Shown: positions 24,046 through 33,207 of the stretch, in pieces
Layout of the letters: every line of letters starts with the position of its first letter
Position numbering within the stretch: position 1 is the stretch's first letter
From: Stenotrophomonas lacuserhaii
Lineage (GTDB): Bacteria; Pseudomonadota; Gammaproteobacteria; Xanthomonadales; Xanthomonadaceae
Length of the DNA stretch: 54,663 bases
Assembly (NCBI RefSeq): GCF_014836545.1
Contig: NZ_JACSQS010000022.1
Coordinates: forward strand, 1 to 54,663
Direction: 5' to 3'
The notes under the pieces: generated by a model
The model's input: the letters and a program-made list of their open reading frames with translations, nothing else
What the model was told of the DNA's origin: nothing
The model's database searches: none
Translations under genes and position numbers: made by a program

Positions 24046-25167
24046 TCAGGCCCAGCCCACCATCTCGAACAGCTTGAGGATCAGGTAGGCACAGCCACCG
24101 GCCGCCGGGATGGTCAGGATCCAGGCCCATACGATGCGCTCGATCACGCCCAACCGCAGCGAACGCGGGTTCTTGGCAAAGCCAACGCCCATGATCGCGG
24201 TGGAGATGCTGTGCGTGGTCGACACCGGCATGCCGAAGTGCGCCGCCACGGTCAGCACCGTGGCCGAGCTGGTTTCCGCAGCGAAGCCATGGATCGGGTG
24301 CAGCTTGACCATCTTGTGGCCAAGCGTCTTGATGATCTTCCAGCCACCAGACGCGGTACCGGCCGCCATCACCACCGCGCAGGTCAGCACGATCCACATC
24401 GCGATGCCGTCACCCGCACTCGCGTCGGGATGCATGAAGGCCAGGAACGAAGGCAGGTTGTCCAGTGCACCGGTGGCCTCGGCGCCGATCAGCGTCATGG
24501 CGATGATGCCCATCGTCTTCTGCGCATCGTTGTGCCCGTGCGCGAAGCCCATATAGGCCGCCGAAACGATCTGCGCCTTGCCGAAGAACATGTTGACGAA
24601 GCGCGGGCGTGCCAAGCGACCGATCGCCCCGCCCACCTTTGCCAGGCCTGCGATCATCGCCCACAGCAGCAGCATCACCACGATGCCGAGCAGGAAGCCG
24701 GCCACCGGCGAGGTGATCATCGGCACGAACACCTTCCACAGCAGGCCTTTGTTCTGCGCCCAGCTGCCCAGCCGCTCGGACCAGATCAACGCATCCCAGT
24801 TGTTGTGGGCAGCGGCCAGGCCGGCGCCGCACAGGCCACCGATCAACGCGTGCGAGGAAGAGGACGGCAGCCCCTTCCACCACGTGATCAGGTTCCAGAT
24901 GATGCCGCCCAGCAGTGCGCACAGGATCACCTGCGGGGTCACGTCGACCACGTTGGTGTTGAGCAGGCCGGAGGCGATGGTCAGCGCGACGGCGGTGCCG
25001 GTCAGTGCGCCGATGAGGTTCATGAAGGCCGCCAGCATGACCGCCCAACCCGGCGACAGCACCTTGGTGGCGACCACGGTGGCGATGGAGTTGGCGGTAT
25101 CGTGGAAGCCGTTGATGAACTCGAAGACGAGCGCGGCGAAAATCACCACCAGGACAAGGGTCAGCAT
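24046..25167 (-). CDS. pit: Low-affinity inorganic phosphate transporter (PiT family)
   Basis: This 373-aa multi-pass inner-membrane carrier imports metal-phosphate driven by the proton gradient. The two PiT signature repeats are visible: FINGFHDTANSIATVVATKVLSP near the N-terminus and MGFAHGHNDAQKTMGIIAM in the middle. There are about ten hydrophobic helices. It lies 12 bp after a DUF47/PhoU-like gene in the same direction, an association known to control Pit activity. Confidence 0.95.
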   Translation of the reverse strand: MLTLVLVVIFAALVFEFINGFHDTANSIATVVATKVLSPGWAVMLAAFMNLIGALTGTAVALTIASGLLNTNVVDVTPQVILCALLGGIIWNLITWWKGLPSSSSHALIGGLCGAGLAAAHNNWDALIWSERLGSWAQNKGLLWKVFVPMITSPVAGFLLGIVVMLLLWAMIAGLAKVGGAIGRLARPRFVNMFFGKAQIVSAAYMGFAHGHNDAQKTMGIIAMTLIGAEATGALDNLPSFLAFMHPDASAGDGIAMWIVLTCAVVMAAGTASGGWKIIKTLGHKMVKLHPIHGFAAETSSATVLTVAAHFGMPVSTTHSISTAIMGVGFAKNPRSLRLGVIERIVWAWILTIPAAGGCAYLILKLFEMVGWA

Positions 25168-25179
25168 CCGTGCGGCCCG

Positions 25180-25806
25180 TCAGCTGTTCTTCAAGACGAT
25201 CTGGTACGCCACCACGCCCGCCTCGCGGCAGCGGTCGATGGCCTTTTCCAGGATCTCGAAGAATTCCTTCAGCAGGAACATCTGCAGGTGGTCCAGGCGA
25301 CCGGAATAGATGTCACGGTACAGCTCCAGCATCAGCCGGTCGGCCTCGTTTTCCAGCGCACGCAGCTTTTCGTTGAGCGCGGTCATCCGGTCCAGGTTCA
25401 TGTGGCGCAGGTCCGCCACCATTTCCACCACCACCGCAGCGGCCTGTTCCAGCATCGCCGCGCGCGGGGCGAAGTCGATGTGCTCCAGGTGGGCTACGGC
25501 CAGCGAATAGCGGTCAGCGAACTTTTCGACCTGCTTGGGAATCTTGTACAGCGCCGAGCCGAGCGCTTCGATGTCCTCGCGCTCGATCGGGGTCATGAAA
25601 CTGTCCACCAGCGCCTGGCTGATCTTGTCCGACGCGGCGCGTTCACGCAGACGAGCAAGCTTGAAGGCATCCAGCGCAGGCTGGCGGTCGGACTCGCGCA
25701 TCATCGCGTGCAGGGCGCGTGCGCTGTCGCTGGCCGCGACGGCGGCCTCATCAAGCAGGGTGTAGAACTGTTTGCCGGAGCCGAAAATGGTCTGCAGAGA
25801 GAACAT
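25180..25806 (-). CDS. DUF47 family (PhoU-like) regulator paired with Pit
   Basis: This 208-aa all-helical protein is of the DUF47/TIGR00153 family. It opens with MFSLQTIFGSGKQFYTLLDEAA and has the central SFMTPIEREDIEALGSALYKIPKQVEKFADRY, a metal-binding-type helix, and LENEADRLMLELYRDIY. The family is related to PhoU and is almost always encoded next to Pit, where it is thought to modulate phosphate uptake. It starts 277 bp from a divergent CBS-domain gene; no promoter elements stand out in that gap. Confidence 0.9.
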   Translation of the reverse strand: MFSLQTIFGSGKQFYTLLDEAAVAASDSARALHAMMRESDRQPALDAFKLARLRERAASDKISQALVDSFMTPIEREDIEALGSALYKIPKQVEKFADRYSLAVAHLEHIDFAPRAAMLEQAAAVVVEMVADLRHMNLDRMTALNEKLRALENEADRLMLELYRDIYSGRLDHLQMFLLKEFFEILEKAIDRCREAGVVAYQIVLKNS

Positions 25807-26083
25807 TGAGAAACCTGTTCGCCGTCACGGGAAGGACGGCACCAGATGGAATTATGACGGCTAGATGACCGTTGCGGGTACTCCCGGACGTTTCTGACGG
25901 AATCCGCCCCCAACCTGAACGGGCAGTTGCCGCTCGCCACCCTCGGTTTGCTAAGATGCCAGCGCGCCTACGGGCGCACACCTATGGACGACGACCCTTA
26001 CCCCCCGCCGCCGCGCCCGACCCCGGTCCCCAGCGCCTGCCGCCATCGCAGACACCCTTCTTCCCTGCCACCAACCGGGGACG

Positions 26084-27400
26084 ATGCCCGTGTTTGAACT
26101 GATTATTGTCCTGGCCCTGATCCTGCTCAACGGCTTCTTCGCCATGTCCGAGATGTCGGTCATGACCTCGCGCAAGAGCCGCCTCAAGCAGATGGCCGCC
26201 ACCAGCAAGCGCGCCGAACGCGCACTGGAACTGTCCGAAAAACCGGAAAGCTTCCTGTCCACGGTGCAGATCGGCATCACCCTGATCGGCATCCTGACCG
26301 GTGTGTTCGGTGGCGAGGCGATCGGCCTGGCCATCGCCACCTGGCTGCACGAGCTGTTCCCCGGCTTCGCCTACGCCAGCCAGGTCGGCAAGGCATTGGC
26401 CGTGGCCTTGATCACTTTCCTGACGCTCATCTTCGGCGAGCTGGTGCCCAAGCGTCTTGCCATCACCCGCTCGGAAGATATCGCCGGCCTGGTTGCCTGG
26501 CCGATGGGCTGGCTGTCGCGGATCGCCTTCCCGGCCGTCTGGCTGCTCTCCCACAGCACCCGGCTTGTGCTGCGGGTGATCGGGCTGGGCAAGGATGAAG
26601 CGGCCAGCGTCACCGAAGAAGAGATCCGCATGCTGGTGGCCGAAAGCCACGAGGCCGGCGTGATCGACGCGCACGAGCGCGACATGATGAACCGCGTGAT
26701 GCGGCTGGGCGACCGCACCGCCGACAGCCTGATGACTCCGCGCAACCGCATTGCATGGCTGGATACCCAGGGCGCGCTGGAGAAGAACCTGGAGATCATG
26801 AGCGAGAACGAGTTCTCGCGGTATCCGGTGTACCGGGACAATGACTCGGACGTGGTCGGCATCCTTGAAATGAAGAGCCTGGCCACGCGCATGGCGCGCG
26901 GTGACCACGCCTTGTTCCAGAACCTGCGGGAGGTGCTGTACGTCTCTGAAAGCACCCATGCGATGAAGCTGCTGGAGATCTTCCGCGAGGAACAGCAGTC
27001 GGTCGCGCTGGTGGTGGACGAGTACGGCGAAATCCAGGGCCTGGTCACCATCAGCGACCTGATGGGCGCGGTGGTCGGCCGTCTGCAGGCCACCGAAAAC
27101 GCCGACGAAGATGCGCTGGTGGTGACCCGCGAAGACGGCTCGCTGCTGGTGGACGGTTCGCTGCCGATCGAAGACCTGCGCGAGCTGCTGGGCACCAATG
27201 ACCTGCCCGATGCCGAGGATGGCGATTACTACACGCTGGCCGGCATGTGCATCCATTTCTTCGGCCGCATCCCGCACGTGGGCGAGTACTTCGACTGGGC
27301 CGGTTGGCGCATCGAGGTGATCGACCTGGACGGTGCGCGCGTGGACAAACTGCTGCTGCGCACGCTTTCCGACGAGCAGGCCGATGAACTCACCGCCTGA
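26084..27400 (+). CDS. HlyC/CorC (CNNM) family membrane protein with CBS domains
   Basis: This 438-aa protein has an N-terminal DUF21 (CNNM) membrane domain of about 180 residues (FELIIVLALILLNGFFAMSE, then QIGITLIGILTGVFGG and FLTLIFGELVPKRLA), a tandem CBS pair (MTPRNRIAWL and SVALVVDEYGEIQGLVTISDLM), and a C-terminal CorC_HlyC domain (VDGSLPIEDL...IHFFGRIPHVGE). The hemolysin name is historical; the family is linked to magnesium or cobalt efflux. The start MPVFELIIV fits the family. exoD overlaps its last 17 bases, so the two are translated together. Confidence 0.92.
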   Translation: MPVFELIIVLALILLNGFFAMSEMSVMTSRKSRLKQMAATSKRAERALELSEKPESFLSTVQIGITLIGILTGVFGGEAIGLAIATWLHELFPGFAYASQVGKALAVALITFLTLIFGELVPKRLAITRSEDIAGLVAWPMGWLSRIAFPAVWLLSHSTRLVLRVIGLGKDEAASVTEEEIRMLVAESHEAGVIDAHERDMMNRVMRLGDRTADSLMTPRNRIAWLDTQGALEKNLEIMSENEFSRYPVYRDNDSDVVGILEMKSLATRMARGDHALFQNLREVLYVSESTHAMKLLEIFREEQQSVALVVDEYGEIQGLVTISDLMGAVVGRLQATENADEDALVVTREDGSLLVDGSLPIEDLRELLGTNDLPDAEDGDYYTLAGMCIHFFGRIPHVGEYFDWAGWRIEVIDLDGARVDKLLLRTLSDEQADELTA

Positions 27401-28058
27401 TCCCGGCCTGCCGCCGGACGAGGCGTGCCCCGCAGACAGCGGGTCGACCTACCGCAACGAAGGCATCCGCACGCTCCTGGCGATGTTCGAGTTCGGCGAC
27501 CCGGCCCAGCACATGAAGCTGGGGCAGATCCTACAGAACCTGCAGCAGAGTGCGTTCGGCGTGTTCCTGTTCATCGCCATCCTGCCCTCGTTCATCCCGA
27601 TTCCGGGCGTGGGTGGGGCCCTCAGCGGTCCGCTGGTGATCCTGATCGGCGCACAGATGATGTGCGGGCTGCGCAAGCCGTGGGTGCCGGGTTTCATCGC
27701 CCGCCGTGGACCCAAGCGCGGCACGATGCACAGGTTCCTGGACCGTATCGGTGGCGCGCTGCGCCGGCTCGACCGCCTGCTGAAGCCCCGGCTGCCGCAG
27801 CTCCTGCAGCCGGTTGCCGCGAACGCCTTCAGCGGCCTGCTGCTGGTGTTGCTGGGGGTGCTGCTGTCGCTGCCGATCCCCTTCACCAATTATCTGTTCG
27901 GCTTCCAGCTGCTGCTGTTTTCGCTGGCGCTGCTGGAACGCGACGGCGTGCTGATGCTGGTGAACTGGATGGCCGCGGTGGTCGCGGTGGTGTTCTTCGG
28001 TTTCAGTTCCGGGCAGTTGGTCGAGTACGTAGCGGAACTGTTGCAGCGCTGGTTCTGA
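27384..28058 (+). CDS. ExoD family membrane protein
   Basis: This 224-aa protein is of the ExoD family, named for a Sinorhizobium exopolysaccharide gene. A polar N-terminus of about 45 residues precedes the family segment FGVFLFIAILPSFIPIPGVGGALSGPLVILIGAQM, which resembles a re-entrant membrane loop. Further helices include LLLVLLGVLLSLPIPFTNYLFGF and a C-terminal one. The biochemical role is not established. The ATG lies inside the end of the preceding gene, indicating translational coupling. Confidence 0.85.
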   Translation: MNSPPDPGLPPDEACPADSGSTYRNEGIRTLLAMFEFGDPAQHMKLGQILQNLQQSAFGVFLFIAILPSFIPIPGVGGALSGPLVILIGAQMMCGLRKPWVPGFIARRGPKRGTMHRFLDRIGGALRRLDRLLKPRLPQLLQPVAANAFSGLLLVLLGVLLSLPIPFTNYLFGFQLLLFSLALLERDGVLMLVNWMAAVVAVVFFGFSSGQLVEYVAELLQRWF

Positions 28059-28068
28059 CCGACCGCAG

Positions 28069-28133
28069 TGTCGAGCAAGCTCGACACTACTGACCGACTG
28101 CCGACCAGACCGTAGTGTCGAGCTTGCTCGACA
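28069..28133. repeat. Inverted pair of GTAG (SMAG-type) palindromes
   Basis: Two copies of GTAG followed by the hairpin TGTCGAGC-tt-GCTCGACA face away from each other, one on each strand, 21 bp apart, in the gap between convergent exoD and the stress-protein gene. Paired SMAG elements in such gaps can fold into a longer hairpin that protects or ends both transcripts. Confidence 0.8.
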
Positions 28134-28147
28134 CAGCAGACCGGGAA

Positions 28148-28645
28148 TCAACGAAGGTCGACGAACCCGTTGTCGCCCAGCCGGCTCGGCTCATCCTGCA
28201 CCGCCGACAGCACGAAGCTCAGCGCCTTGCCCAGCAGGGTACCCGGGCCATCCCAGTATTCGGCCGATTCGGCCTGGACGTGGATCAGCCGCAGGTTCGG
28301 ATCATCCTTGCCCTCCGGGAAGAACAGCTTCATCGCCGGTGACCACAACGCATCGATCTTCGCCCGGTCGTCGACGATCCGCGCGGTGCCGGCGACGGAC
28401 ACGTAGCTGTTCTTTGAAGGCGACGCATAGGCCACGTTGACCCGCGGATTGAGCGCGATCTCGGCCACCTTCGGGCTGTCGGCCGAGGTGGCGAACCAGA
28501 GGTCGCCGTCGAATTCCACTTCCTGGGTGCCCAGCGGGCGGCTGTACAGGCGACCATCGACGCCGGTGGTGGTGAACATCGCCACCTCGACATCCTTGAT
28601 CAGGGCGGCGAGCTGGGTGATGTGCTGCTGGCGATCTGCGTTCAT
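28148..28645 (-). CDS. Pyridoxamine 5'-phosphate oxidase-fold flavin-binding protein (general stress protein 26 type)
   Basis: This 165-aa split-barrel protein resembles general stress protein 26, a group known in Xanthomonas to bind FMN/FAD. Features are the start HITQLAALIKDVEVAMFTTTGVDGRLYSRPL, DLWFATSADSPKV, VNVAYASPSKNSYVSVAGTARIVDD and the C-terminal IHVQAESAEYWDGPG. The phosphate-binding RPL and aromatic residues are present. The substrate is not known; related proteins respond to osmotic or oxidative stress. The start has good spacing, and 15 upstream residues are rejected as non-conserved. Confidence 0.9.
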   Translation of the reverse strand: MNADRQQHITQLAALIKDVEVAMFTTTGVDGRLYSRPLGTQEVEFDGDLWFATSADSPKVAEIALNPRVNVAYASPSKNSYVSVAGTARIVDDRAKIDALWSPAMKLFFPEGKDDPNLRLIHVQAESAEYWDGPGTLLGKALSFVLSAVQDEPSRLGDNGFVDLR

Positions 28646-28739
28646 GAGTTGCTCCTTGGTAGAGCTCCATCTCACGCGAGCGCCGTGCAACGCCGCGTGA
28701 GGCGGATGTTCAGCGCGCGTGGTGGCGTACGCGCGGCAT

Positions 28740-29735
28740 TCAGGCAGCGTGGCGCGTGTGCCAAGCCTGCATGGCCAGTTCGAACGAACGCAGGCGCGCG
28801 CGATGGTCGTAGATGTTCGCGGTCAACAGCAGTTCGTCAGGCTGGTGGCGATCGACGAAGGCGGCGATGCCCTCGCCCACCTGCTGCGCGTCGCCCAGCA
28901 CGGTGCAGGCCAGCGCACGCTCCACGCCTACCTTTTCATGCGGCTGCCAGAACGTATCGATGTCGTCCACCGGCGGCGGGATCCGGCCGGGATTGCCGCG
29001 TCGCAGATTGACGAAGCTCTGCTGCTGGCTGGTGAACAGCCGCCGCGATTCGGCTTCGCTTTCGCTGGCCACCACGTTCAGGGCCAACATCGCATGCGGC
29101 CGCTTGAGCGTGGCCGATTCACGGAAATCACGGCGGTAGACGGCCAGCGCCTCGTCCATCGAATCAGGCGCGAAATGCGAGGCGAAGGCGTACGGCAGGC
29201 CCAGCGAGGCGGCCAGGCGCGCGCCGAACAGGCTCGAGCCCAGTATCCACACCGGCACCCGCAGGCCAGCCCCCGGCACCGCCTGCACGGCCTGCCCGGG
29301 CTGAGCCGGCTCGAAGTAGTGCAGCAGCTCGCGGACATCCTGCGGGAACTGGTCGGCGCTGTCGAAATAGCGCCGCAGCGCGCGGGCGGTGGGCTGGTCG
29401 GTACCGGGCGCGCGGCCCAGCCCCAGGTCGATGCGATCCGGATACAAGGAGGCCAGCGTGCCGAACTGTTCGGCGGCCTGCAGCGGGGCGTGGTTGGGCA
29501 GCATGATGCCGCCAGCCCCGACCCGGATGCGCTGGGTGCCACCGGCGACATGGCCGATCAGCACCGCGGTGGCGGCGCTGGCGATGCCCGGCATGTTGTG
29601 GTGCTCGGCCAGCCAGAAGCGGCGGTAGCCCAGCGCATCGGCCTGTTGGGCCAGTTCGAGCATGTTGGCGAAGGCGGCGGTGGTGTCACTGCCCTCGCAG
29701 ACCGGGGCCAGGTCGAGGATCGACAGGGGAATCAT
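28740..29735 (-). CDS. Luciferase-like (LLM class) flavin-dependent oxidoreductase
   Basis: This 331-aa bacterial-luciferase-fold protein is close to the YhbW type. It begins [13 protein letters not shown], has the [26 protein letters not shown] stretch, [24 protein letters not shown] and [14 protein letters not shown]. These proteins use reduced FMN; the substrate here cannot be read. It is separated by 94 bp from the next gene. Codon use matches the chromosome. Confidence 0.92.
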   Translation of the reverse strand: MIPLSILDLAPVCEGSDTTAAFANMLELAQQADALGYRRFWLAEHHNMPGIASAATAVLIGHVAGGTQRIRVGAGGIMLPNHAPLQAAEQFGTLASLYPDRIDLGLGRAPGTDQPTARALRRYFDSADQFPQDVRELLHYFEPAQPGQAVQAVPGAGLRVPVWILGSSLFGARLAASLGLPYAFASHFAPDSMDEALAVYRRDFRESATLKRPHAMLALNVVASESEAESRRLFTSQQQSFVNLRRGNPGRIPPPVDDIDTFWQPHEKVGVERALACTVLGDAQQVGEGIAAFVDRHQPDELLLTANIYDHRARLRSFELAMQAWHTRHAA

Positions 29736-29846
29736 CAGGCAGGCATTCCATCAGGAGATGCCCACGGTATGGGGACGGCCGGACACGCTTGCCAGTGTCG
29801 ATGGCGGGACGCTGATTCCCGTGGCCCTGAATGCCGTGAACCCCCG

Positions 29847-29928
29847 GTAGCGCCGGGCCATGCCCGCGGCCCCTGCTTCGGATCCCACGATGCCCCGTCA
29901 CTACCCGCCGAGCCTGGCTCGGAGCTAC
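29847..29928. repeat. Two GTAG-type palindromes in inverted orientation
   Basis: At 29847-29870 GTAG is followed by the imperfect hairpin GCCGGGC-cat-GCCCGCGGC. At 29901-29928, reading the minus strand, GTAG precedes CCGAGCC-a-GGCTCGG and another GTAG. They fill most of the 202-bp gap between the LLM gene and trhO; no gene is seen there. Confidence 0.6.
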
Positions 29929-29937
29929 CGCCCGAAG

Positions 29938-30705
29938 TCAGAACGCGCTGGGCCTGGGCTCCGGCAGCGGCTGGTCCACCAAGGGCTGCAGTTGTGCATC
30001 CAACGCCACCCGCTCGTCGAACACGAAGCAGCGGCCGTCGTAGCCTTCCCCGCCCACTTCCTCGAAGTAGCCCAGGATGCCGCCCTCCAGCTGCAGCACG
30101 TTCTCCATGCCGTCGTTGCGCATCCACAGCGCGGCCTTTTCGCAGCGGATGCCGCCGGTGCAGAAGCTGACCACGGTGCTGTCCTTCAGCGCGTCGCGGT
30201 GCGGTGCCAGCGCTGCCGGAAGGTCGGTGAACTTCTCGATCGGCAGCACCAGCGCATCCTGGAACGTGCCGAATTCGACTTCCTGCAGGTTGCGCGTGTC
30301 GAGCATCACCACCGGTTTTCCGGCATCGTCGTGGCCCTGGCGCAGCCAGCGCTGGACGGTGGCCGGGTCGATCGCCGGGGCGCGTGGATACGCCAGCGGC
30401 TGGCCGTCATCGCGACGGAAACTGATGATTTCTTCCTTCACCTTCACCTTCAGCCGGGCAAACGGCTGGTGCTCGCTGAAGCTGGTCTTGACCCGCATCC
30501 CGGCGAATCGGTCGTCAGCCTGCAGGGCTGAATAGAAGCCGTCGATTCCAGCCGGCGCTCCTGCCAGGAACAGGTTCAGCCCCTCGCCCGCCACCAGGAT
30601 GCTGCCCCGCAGCCCTGCGGCCTCGGCCCGCGCAAGCAGCTGGTCGGCCAATTGCTGGGGGTTTTCAACGGTGACGAAGTGGTAGGCAGCGGTATTGGCG
30701 ATCAT
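29938..30705 (-). CDS. trhO: tRNA uridine(34) hydroxylase TrhO (rhodanese-type)
   Basis: TrhO (YceA) hydroxylates uridine 34 of certain tRNAs in an oxygen-dependent reaction. The 255-aa protein has an N-terminal acylphosphatase-like domain (GLRGSILVAGEGLNLFLAG) and a rhodanese domain with the catalytic Cys182 in SFCTGGIRCEKAA. A second Cys at 188 is usual in the family. The length is shorter than in E. coli (350 aa) because the C-terminal extension is reduced. It lies 28 bp downstream of the DUF6164 gene in the same direction. Confidence 0.92.
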   Translation of the reverse strand: MIANTAAYHFVTVENPQQLADQLLARAEAAGLRGSILVAGEGLNLFLAGAPAGIDGFYSALQADDRFAGMRVKTSFSEHQPFARLKVKVKEEIISFRRDDGQPLAYPRAPAIDPATVQRWLRQGHDDAGKPVVMLDTRNLQEVEFGTFQDALVLPIEKFTDLPAALAPHRDALKDSTVVSFCTGGIRCEKAALWMRNDGMENVLQLEGGILGYFEEVGGEGYDGRCFVFDERVALDAQLQPLVDQPLPEPRPSAF

Positions 30706-30733
30706 CCGCCCATTTTACCCGCTGCGCGGCCGC

Positions 30734-31099
30734 TCAGCCGCGCAGCAGCATGAACGGAAGCAGCACCAGCGCGGCCGCCACCCCCATGCCCAGCAGCACC
30801 AGCACGACAAACCCCGGCCGACGCCGCAGCAGGCTGCCAAAGGTCTCCGCACTGCCGTCCTGCAGGGCCTGCGCGCGCTCGGCGCGCATGCGCACGCTGC
30901 GCTGCGCCTGGTAGGCGCCGATCAGCTCGCGGGCGCGTGGATGGTCTTCGTCCTCGCCGATCCACAGGCCGCCGTTGGAGATGCCCCAAGGGCTGGGTTC
31001 GGTGCGATACCACGCGATGCGGTGCTGATCCAGCAGCGTGCACACATCGTGGTACTCGTCATCGCCGACGTGGCGCAGGTTGAGCAGGAGTTTCGACAT
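30734..31099 (-). CDS. DUF6164 family membrane-anchored protein
   Basis: This 121-aa protein begins MSKLLLNLRHVGDDEYHDVCTLLDQHRIAWYRTEPSPWGISNGGLW. It continues with a charged helix rich in Arg and Glu and ends in one TM helix (VVLVLLGMGVAAALVLLPFML). The N-terminal half looks like the small ferredoxin-like signal-transducing fold known from DUF2007-type proteins; the family name DUF6164 is recalled, not searched. The start is set by the conserved MSKLLLNLRHV. It probably forms a transcription unit with trhO. Confidence 0.8.
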   Translation of the reverse strand: MSKLLLNLRHVGDDEYHDVCTLLDQHRIAWYRTEPSPWGISNGGLWIGEDEDHPRARELIGAYQAQRSVRMRAERAQALQDGSAETFGSLLRRRPGFVVLVLLGMGVAAALVLLPFMLLRG

Positions 31100-31225
31100 G
31101 GTGCCCATCATAAGGCCACGGACTACTCCTACGCCGTTGCGCTGCAGTGGATGATGCCTGTGCAGCTGCCGGGTTGAGACCCTTGCCTTGCCGCAAACGG
31201 CGGCGATCCTTTCAAAGGAAACATC

Positions 31226-31318
31226 ATGGGCATCTTCAATATTCCGTTCCTGATCTCCGGCGCCATCCAGGTCGCCGACCTGCAGCTCAATGCGCAGGAA
31301 ATCGCGCTGCTGGGTTGA
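31226..31318 (+). CDS. 30-residue peptide, possible RiPP precursor upstream of ycaO
   Basis: This very short gene is preceded by AAAGGAA five bases before its ATG, a strong ribosome-binding site. The peptide is hydrophobic: it begins MGIFNIPFLISGAIQ and ends LNAQEIALLG. It has no Cys or Thr and only one Ser (Ser11), so classical thiazole/oxazole formation over several residues is unlikely. A 10-bp hairpin and then a YcaO gene follow in the same direction. The context suggests a precursor for YcaO modification, but it could equally be a leader peptide or small membrane protein. The role is inference. Confidence 0.5.
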   Translation: MGIFNIPFLISGAIQVADLQLNAQEIALLG

Positions 31319-31337
31319 CCCTAGGCTGAGTGAAAGC

Positions 31338-31367
31338 GCTGCAGCCCTCCCGCTTTCGGGCTGCAGC
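31338..31367 (+). terminator. 10-bp hairpin between the peptide gene and ycaO
   Basis: A perfect GCTGCAGCCC/GGGCTGCAGC stem has a 10-base loop and is followed by CTTCG without a long T run. It could be a weak terminator or RNA-processing site giving more peptide mRNA than enzyme mRNA, as is frequent in peptide clusters. Confidence 0.55.
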
Positions 31368-31469
31368 CTTCGCACCCGCAGTCACTTCGACACCGGACTG
31401 GACCGCAGGCGCGGTGCCGGTTCGCAAGCAGTATCGCCACCAGCCCCCTCCTGCGGACCCGTGCAGACA

Positions 31470-32711
31470 ATGAACACAAGCATTCCCGAGGAACGACATT
31501 TCAGCCTGTTCGATGCCGCGCAGCGCATCCAGGCAGCGTTCGACAGTCTCGATATACGGCCTGTCACGACCTTTACCGGGCAGTCGCCGTGCGCTGCGTT
31601 GACCGAACTTCACGACGCCGAGGGTGTCCTGTTGACCGGCGGATGGGGGAAAGGCGCGCGTGAGGCGGCAGCGGTCGGGTCGCTGTATGAGGCCATGGAA
31701 CACCTGTTGATGGATCGCCATGCCGCGCACGGGGCTGAGGTGCGCCCGGTGGAGGACCTGATCGGGCTGCTCGGTCCTGATCTCACCGGCTACCTGCCCG
31801 GCGCGCTGCTGTTCGACCAGATCGAGGAAACGATCGCCACGCGCTGCTACACCGGCCTGGTCGGCGCGACGGACTTCCCCTATCCGGTTGCGCTCTCCGC
31901 ACCCACCTATGCCGATGCACCACTGGCGGCCGACACGTTTGACTACGCTCCCCTGCGCCGCTATGCCAGCAACAGCGGCACGGCGATCGGCGGCAGCCTG
32001 GACGAAGCGCTGCTGCACGCACTCAACGAATGCGCCGAGCGCGATGCCATCTCCATGTTCCTGCTCACCCACTTCTTCCACGCCGCCAACGAATCACTGC
32101 GCGTGGTCGGTCCTGCGGGCCTGCCCGCTGATGTCGCTGATCTGTATCGCCAGGTCAGACAGTGCGTGGATGCCGATATCTGCCTGCTCGACATTTCCAG
32201 CACGCCCGGCATCACCAGCTGCCTTGCCGTCGCGCACCTCTGCTATGACCACGCACGCCCATATGGCGCTGGCGCTTCACTCAATCCCGCCCACGCCGCA
32301 CGCAGGGCCCTGCACGAGCTGCTGCAGTCGCATCTGGCGCTTGCCAGCAACGCCACCCCGGCACGCGCTGGTCGGGCCGCCTCCGTCCATCCGGTGCAGT
32401 TGCTGCAGCAATGGCCGCGGCTGCAGCCCAGCGCACGCATGGACATCGAAGACCGCCTGGCGAGCCAGCCGATCATTACCGTCCCGTTGGAAGATCGGCC
32501 GGCAGGGACAGTGGAGGCACAGGTCCAGCAGCTCGCGCAGGCCCTGAAAGCAGACGGGCTGGTTGCCGGCTACAACGTGATCCACACCTTCGACAACGGC
32601 ATTACGCTGGTCAATGCGGTTGTGCCACGTTTTGAGCGTTTTCATCTGGTCACCCTGGGCCATGTCGTCGTTCCAGGGCAGCGCGGCGGCGCGCCGGGCG
32701 GCTCCCGGTAG
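31470..32711 (+). CDS. YcaO-domain protein (ATP-dependent amide-backbone activating family)
   Basis: This 413-aa YcaO-superfamily protein would phosphorylate peptide-backbone amides to form azolines, thioamides or amidines. The ATP/Mg-binding pattern is visible: SLYEAMEH with Ser71, Glu74 and Glu77; the [19 protein letters not shown] segment; and NECAERDA with Glu187, Glu190 and Arg191. The C-terminus ends [16 protein letters not shown] and lacks the PxPxP ending of azoline-forming cyclodehydratases. No partner protein (TfuA, E1-like or dehydrogenase) is nearby. The ATG has only a weak ribosome-binding site; a GTG nine bases upstream is an alternative. The genomic target may be the 30-residue peptide upstream. 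Confidence 0.85.
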   Translation: MNTSIPEERHFSLFDAAQRIQAAFDSLDIRPVTTFTGQSPCAALTELHDAEGVLLTGGWGKGAREAAAVGSLYEAMEHLLMDRHAAHGAEVRPVEDLIGLLGPDLTGYLPGALLFDQIEETIATRCYTGLVGATDFPYPVALSAPTYADAPLAADTFDYAPLRRYASNSGTAIGGSLDEALLHALNECAERDAISMFLLTHFFHAANESLRVVGPAGLPADVADLYRQVRQCVDADICLLDISSTPGITSCLAVAHLCYDHARPYGAGASLNPAHAARRALHELLQSHLALASNATPARAGRAASVHPVQLLQQWPRLQPSARMDIEDRLASQPIITVPLEDRPAGTVEAQVQQLAQALKADGLVAGYNVIHTFDNGITLVNAVVPRFERFHLVTLGHVVVPGQRGGAPGGSR

Positions 32712-32775
32712 TGACGCGGCCTCCGTTTCCAGCGCGATGCGCTACCCTTGCATCCCTTCGATTTGGATGCCGCCC

Positions 32776-33207
32776 ATGCGCCGCCTGCTCGCTCCCCTGC
32801 TGCTGTCCCTGGCCCTTGCCGCGTGCGCGCCGTCCGGCCCACCGCCGGGTGGCACCATCGCCGCCTTTGAAACCATCGATACCCAGCCCGGTACCGGCGC
32901 GGTCGCCACGCCGGGCAGCAAGGTCACCGTGCACTACACCGGCTGGATCTACGACGAGCGCGCAGCAGACAAGCATGGCCAGACCTTCGACAGCTCGGTG
33001 ACCCGTGGCGAGCCATTCTCGTTCGATCTCGGCGGTGGCCAGGTCATCCGGGGTTGGGATGAAGGCGTGGCCGGCATGAAGGTAGGCGGCAAGCGCACCC
33101 TGATGATCACCCCGGACATGGGCTACGGACAGCGCAGCGTAGGGCCGATTCCGGCCGGGTCGTCGCTGGTGTTCGATGTCGAGCTGCTTGATGTCCAGCC
33201 CCGCTGA
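32776..33207 (+). CDS. FKBP-type peptidyl-prolyl isomerase lipoprotein
   Basis: This 143-aa protein has a lipoprotein signal peptide ending in LALAAC with Cys17. The FKBP domain (about 45-142) shows [54 protein letters not shown] and the closing [15 protein letters not shown]. The active-site aromatic and Asp residues are conserved. It is predicted to assist proline isomerisation in periplasmic protein folding, anchored to a membrane. It lies 64 bp after ycaO, and the following flavoprotein gene starts inside its end. Confidence 0.93.
   Translation: MRRLLAPLLLSLALAACAPSGPPPGGTIAAFETIDTQPGTGAVATPGSKVTVHYTGWIYDERAADKHGQTFDSSVTRGEPFSFDLGGGQVIRGWDEGVAGMKVGGKRTLMITPDMGYGQRSVGPIPAGSSLVFDVELLDVQPR

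Noticed and set aside
24022..25809. 595-codon plus-strand open frame opposite pit and DUF47 genes
   Set aside because: It is a shadow frame of two well-supported genes.
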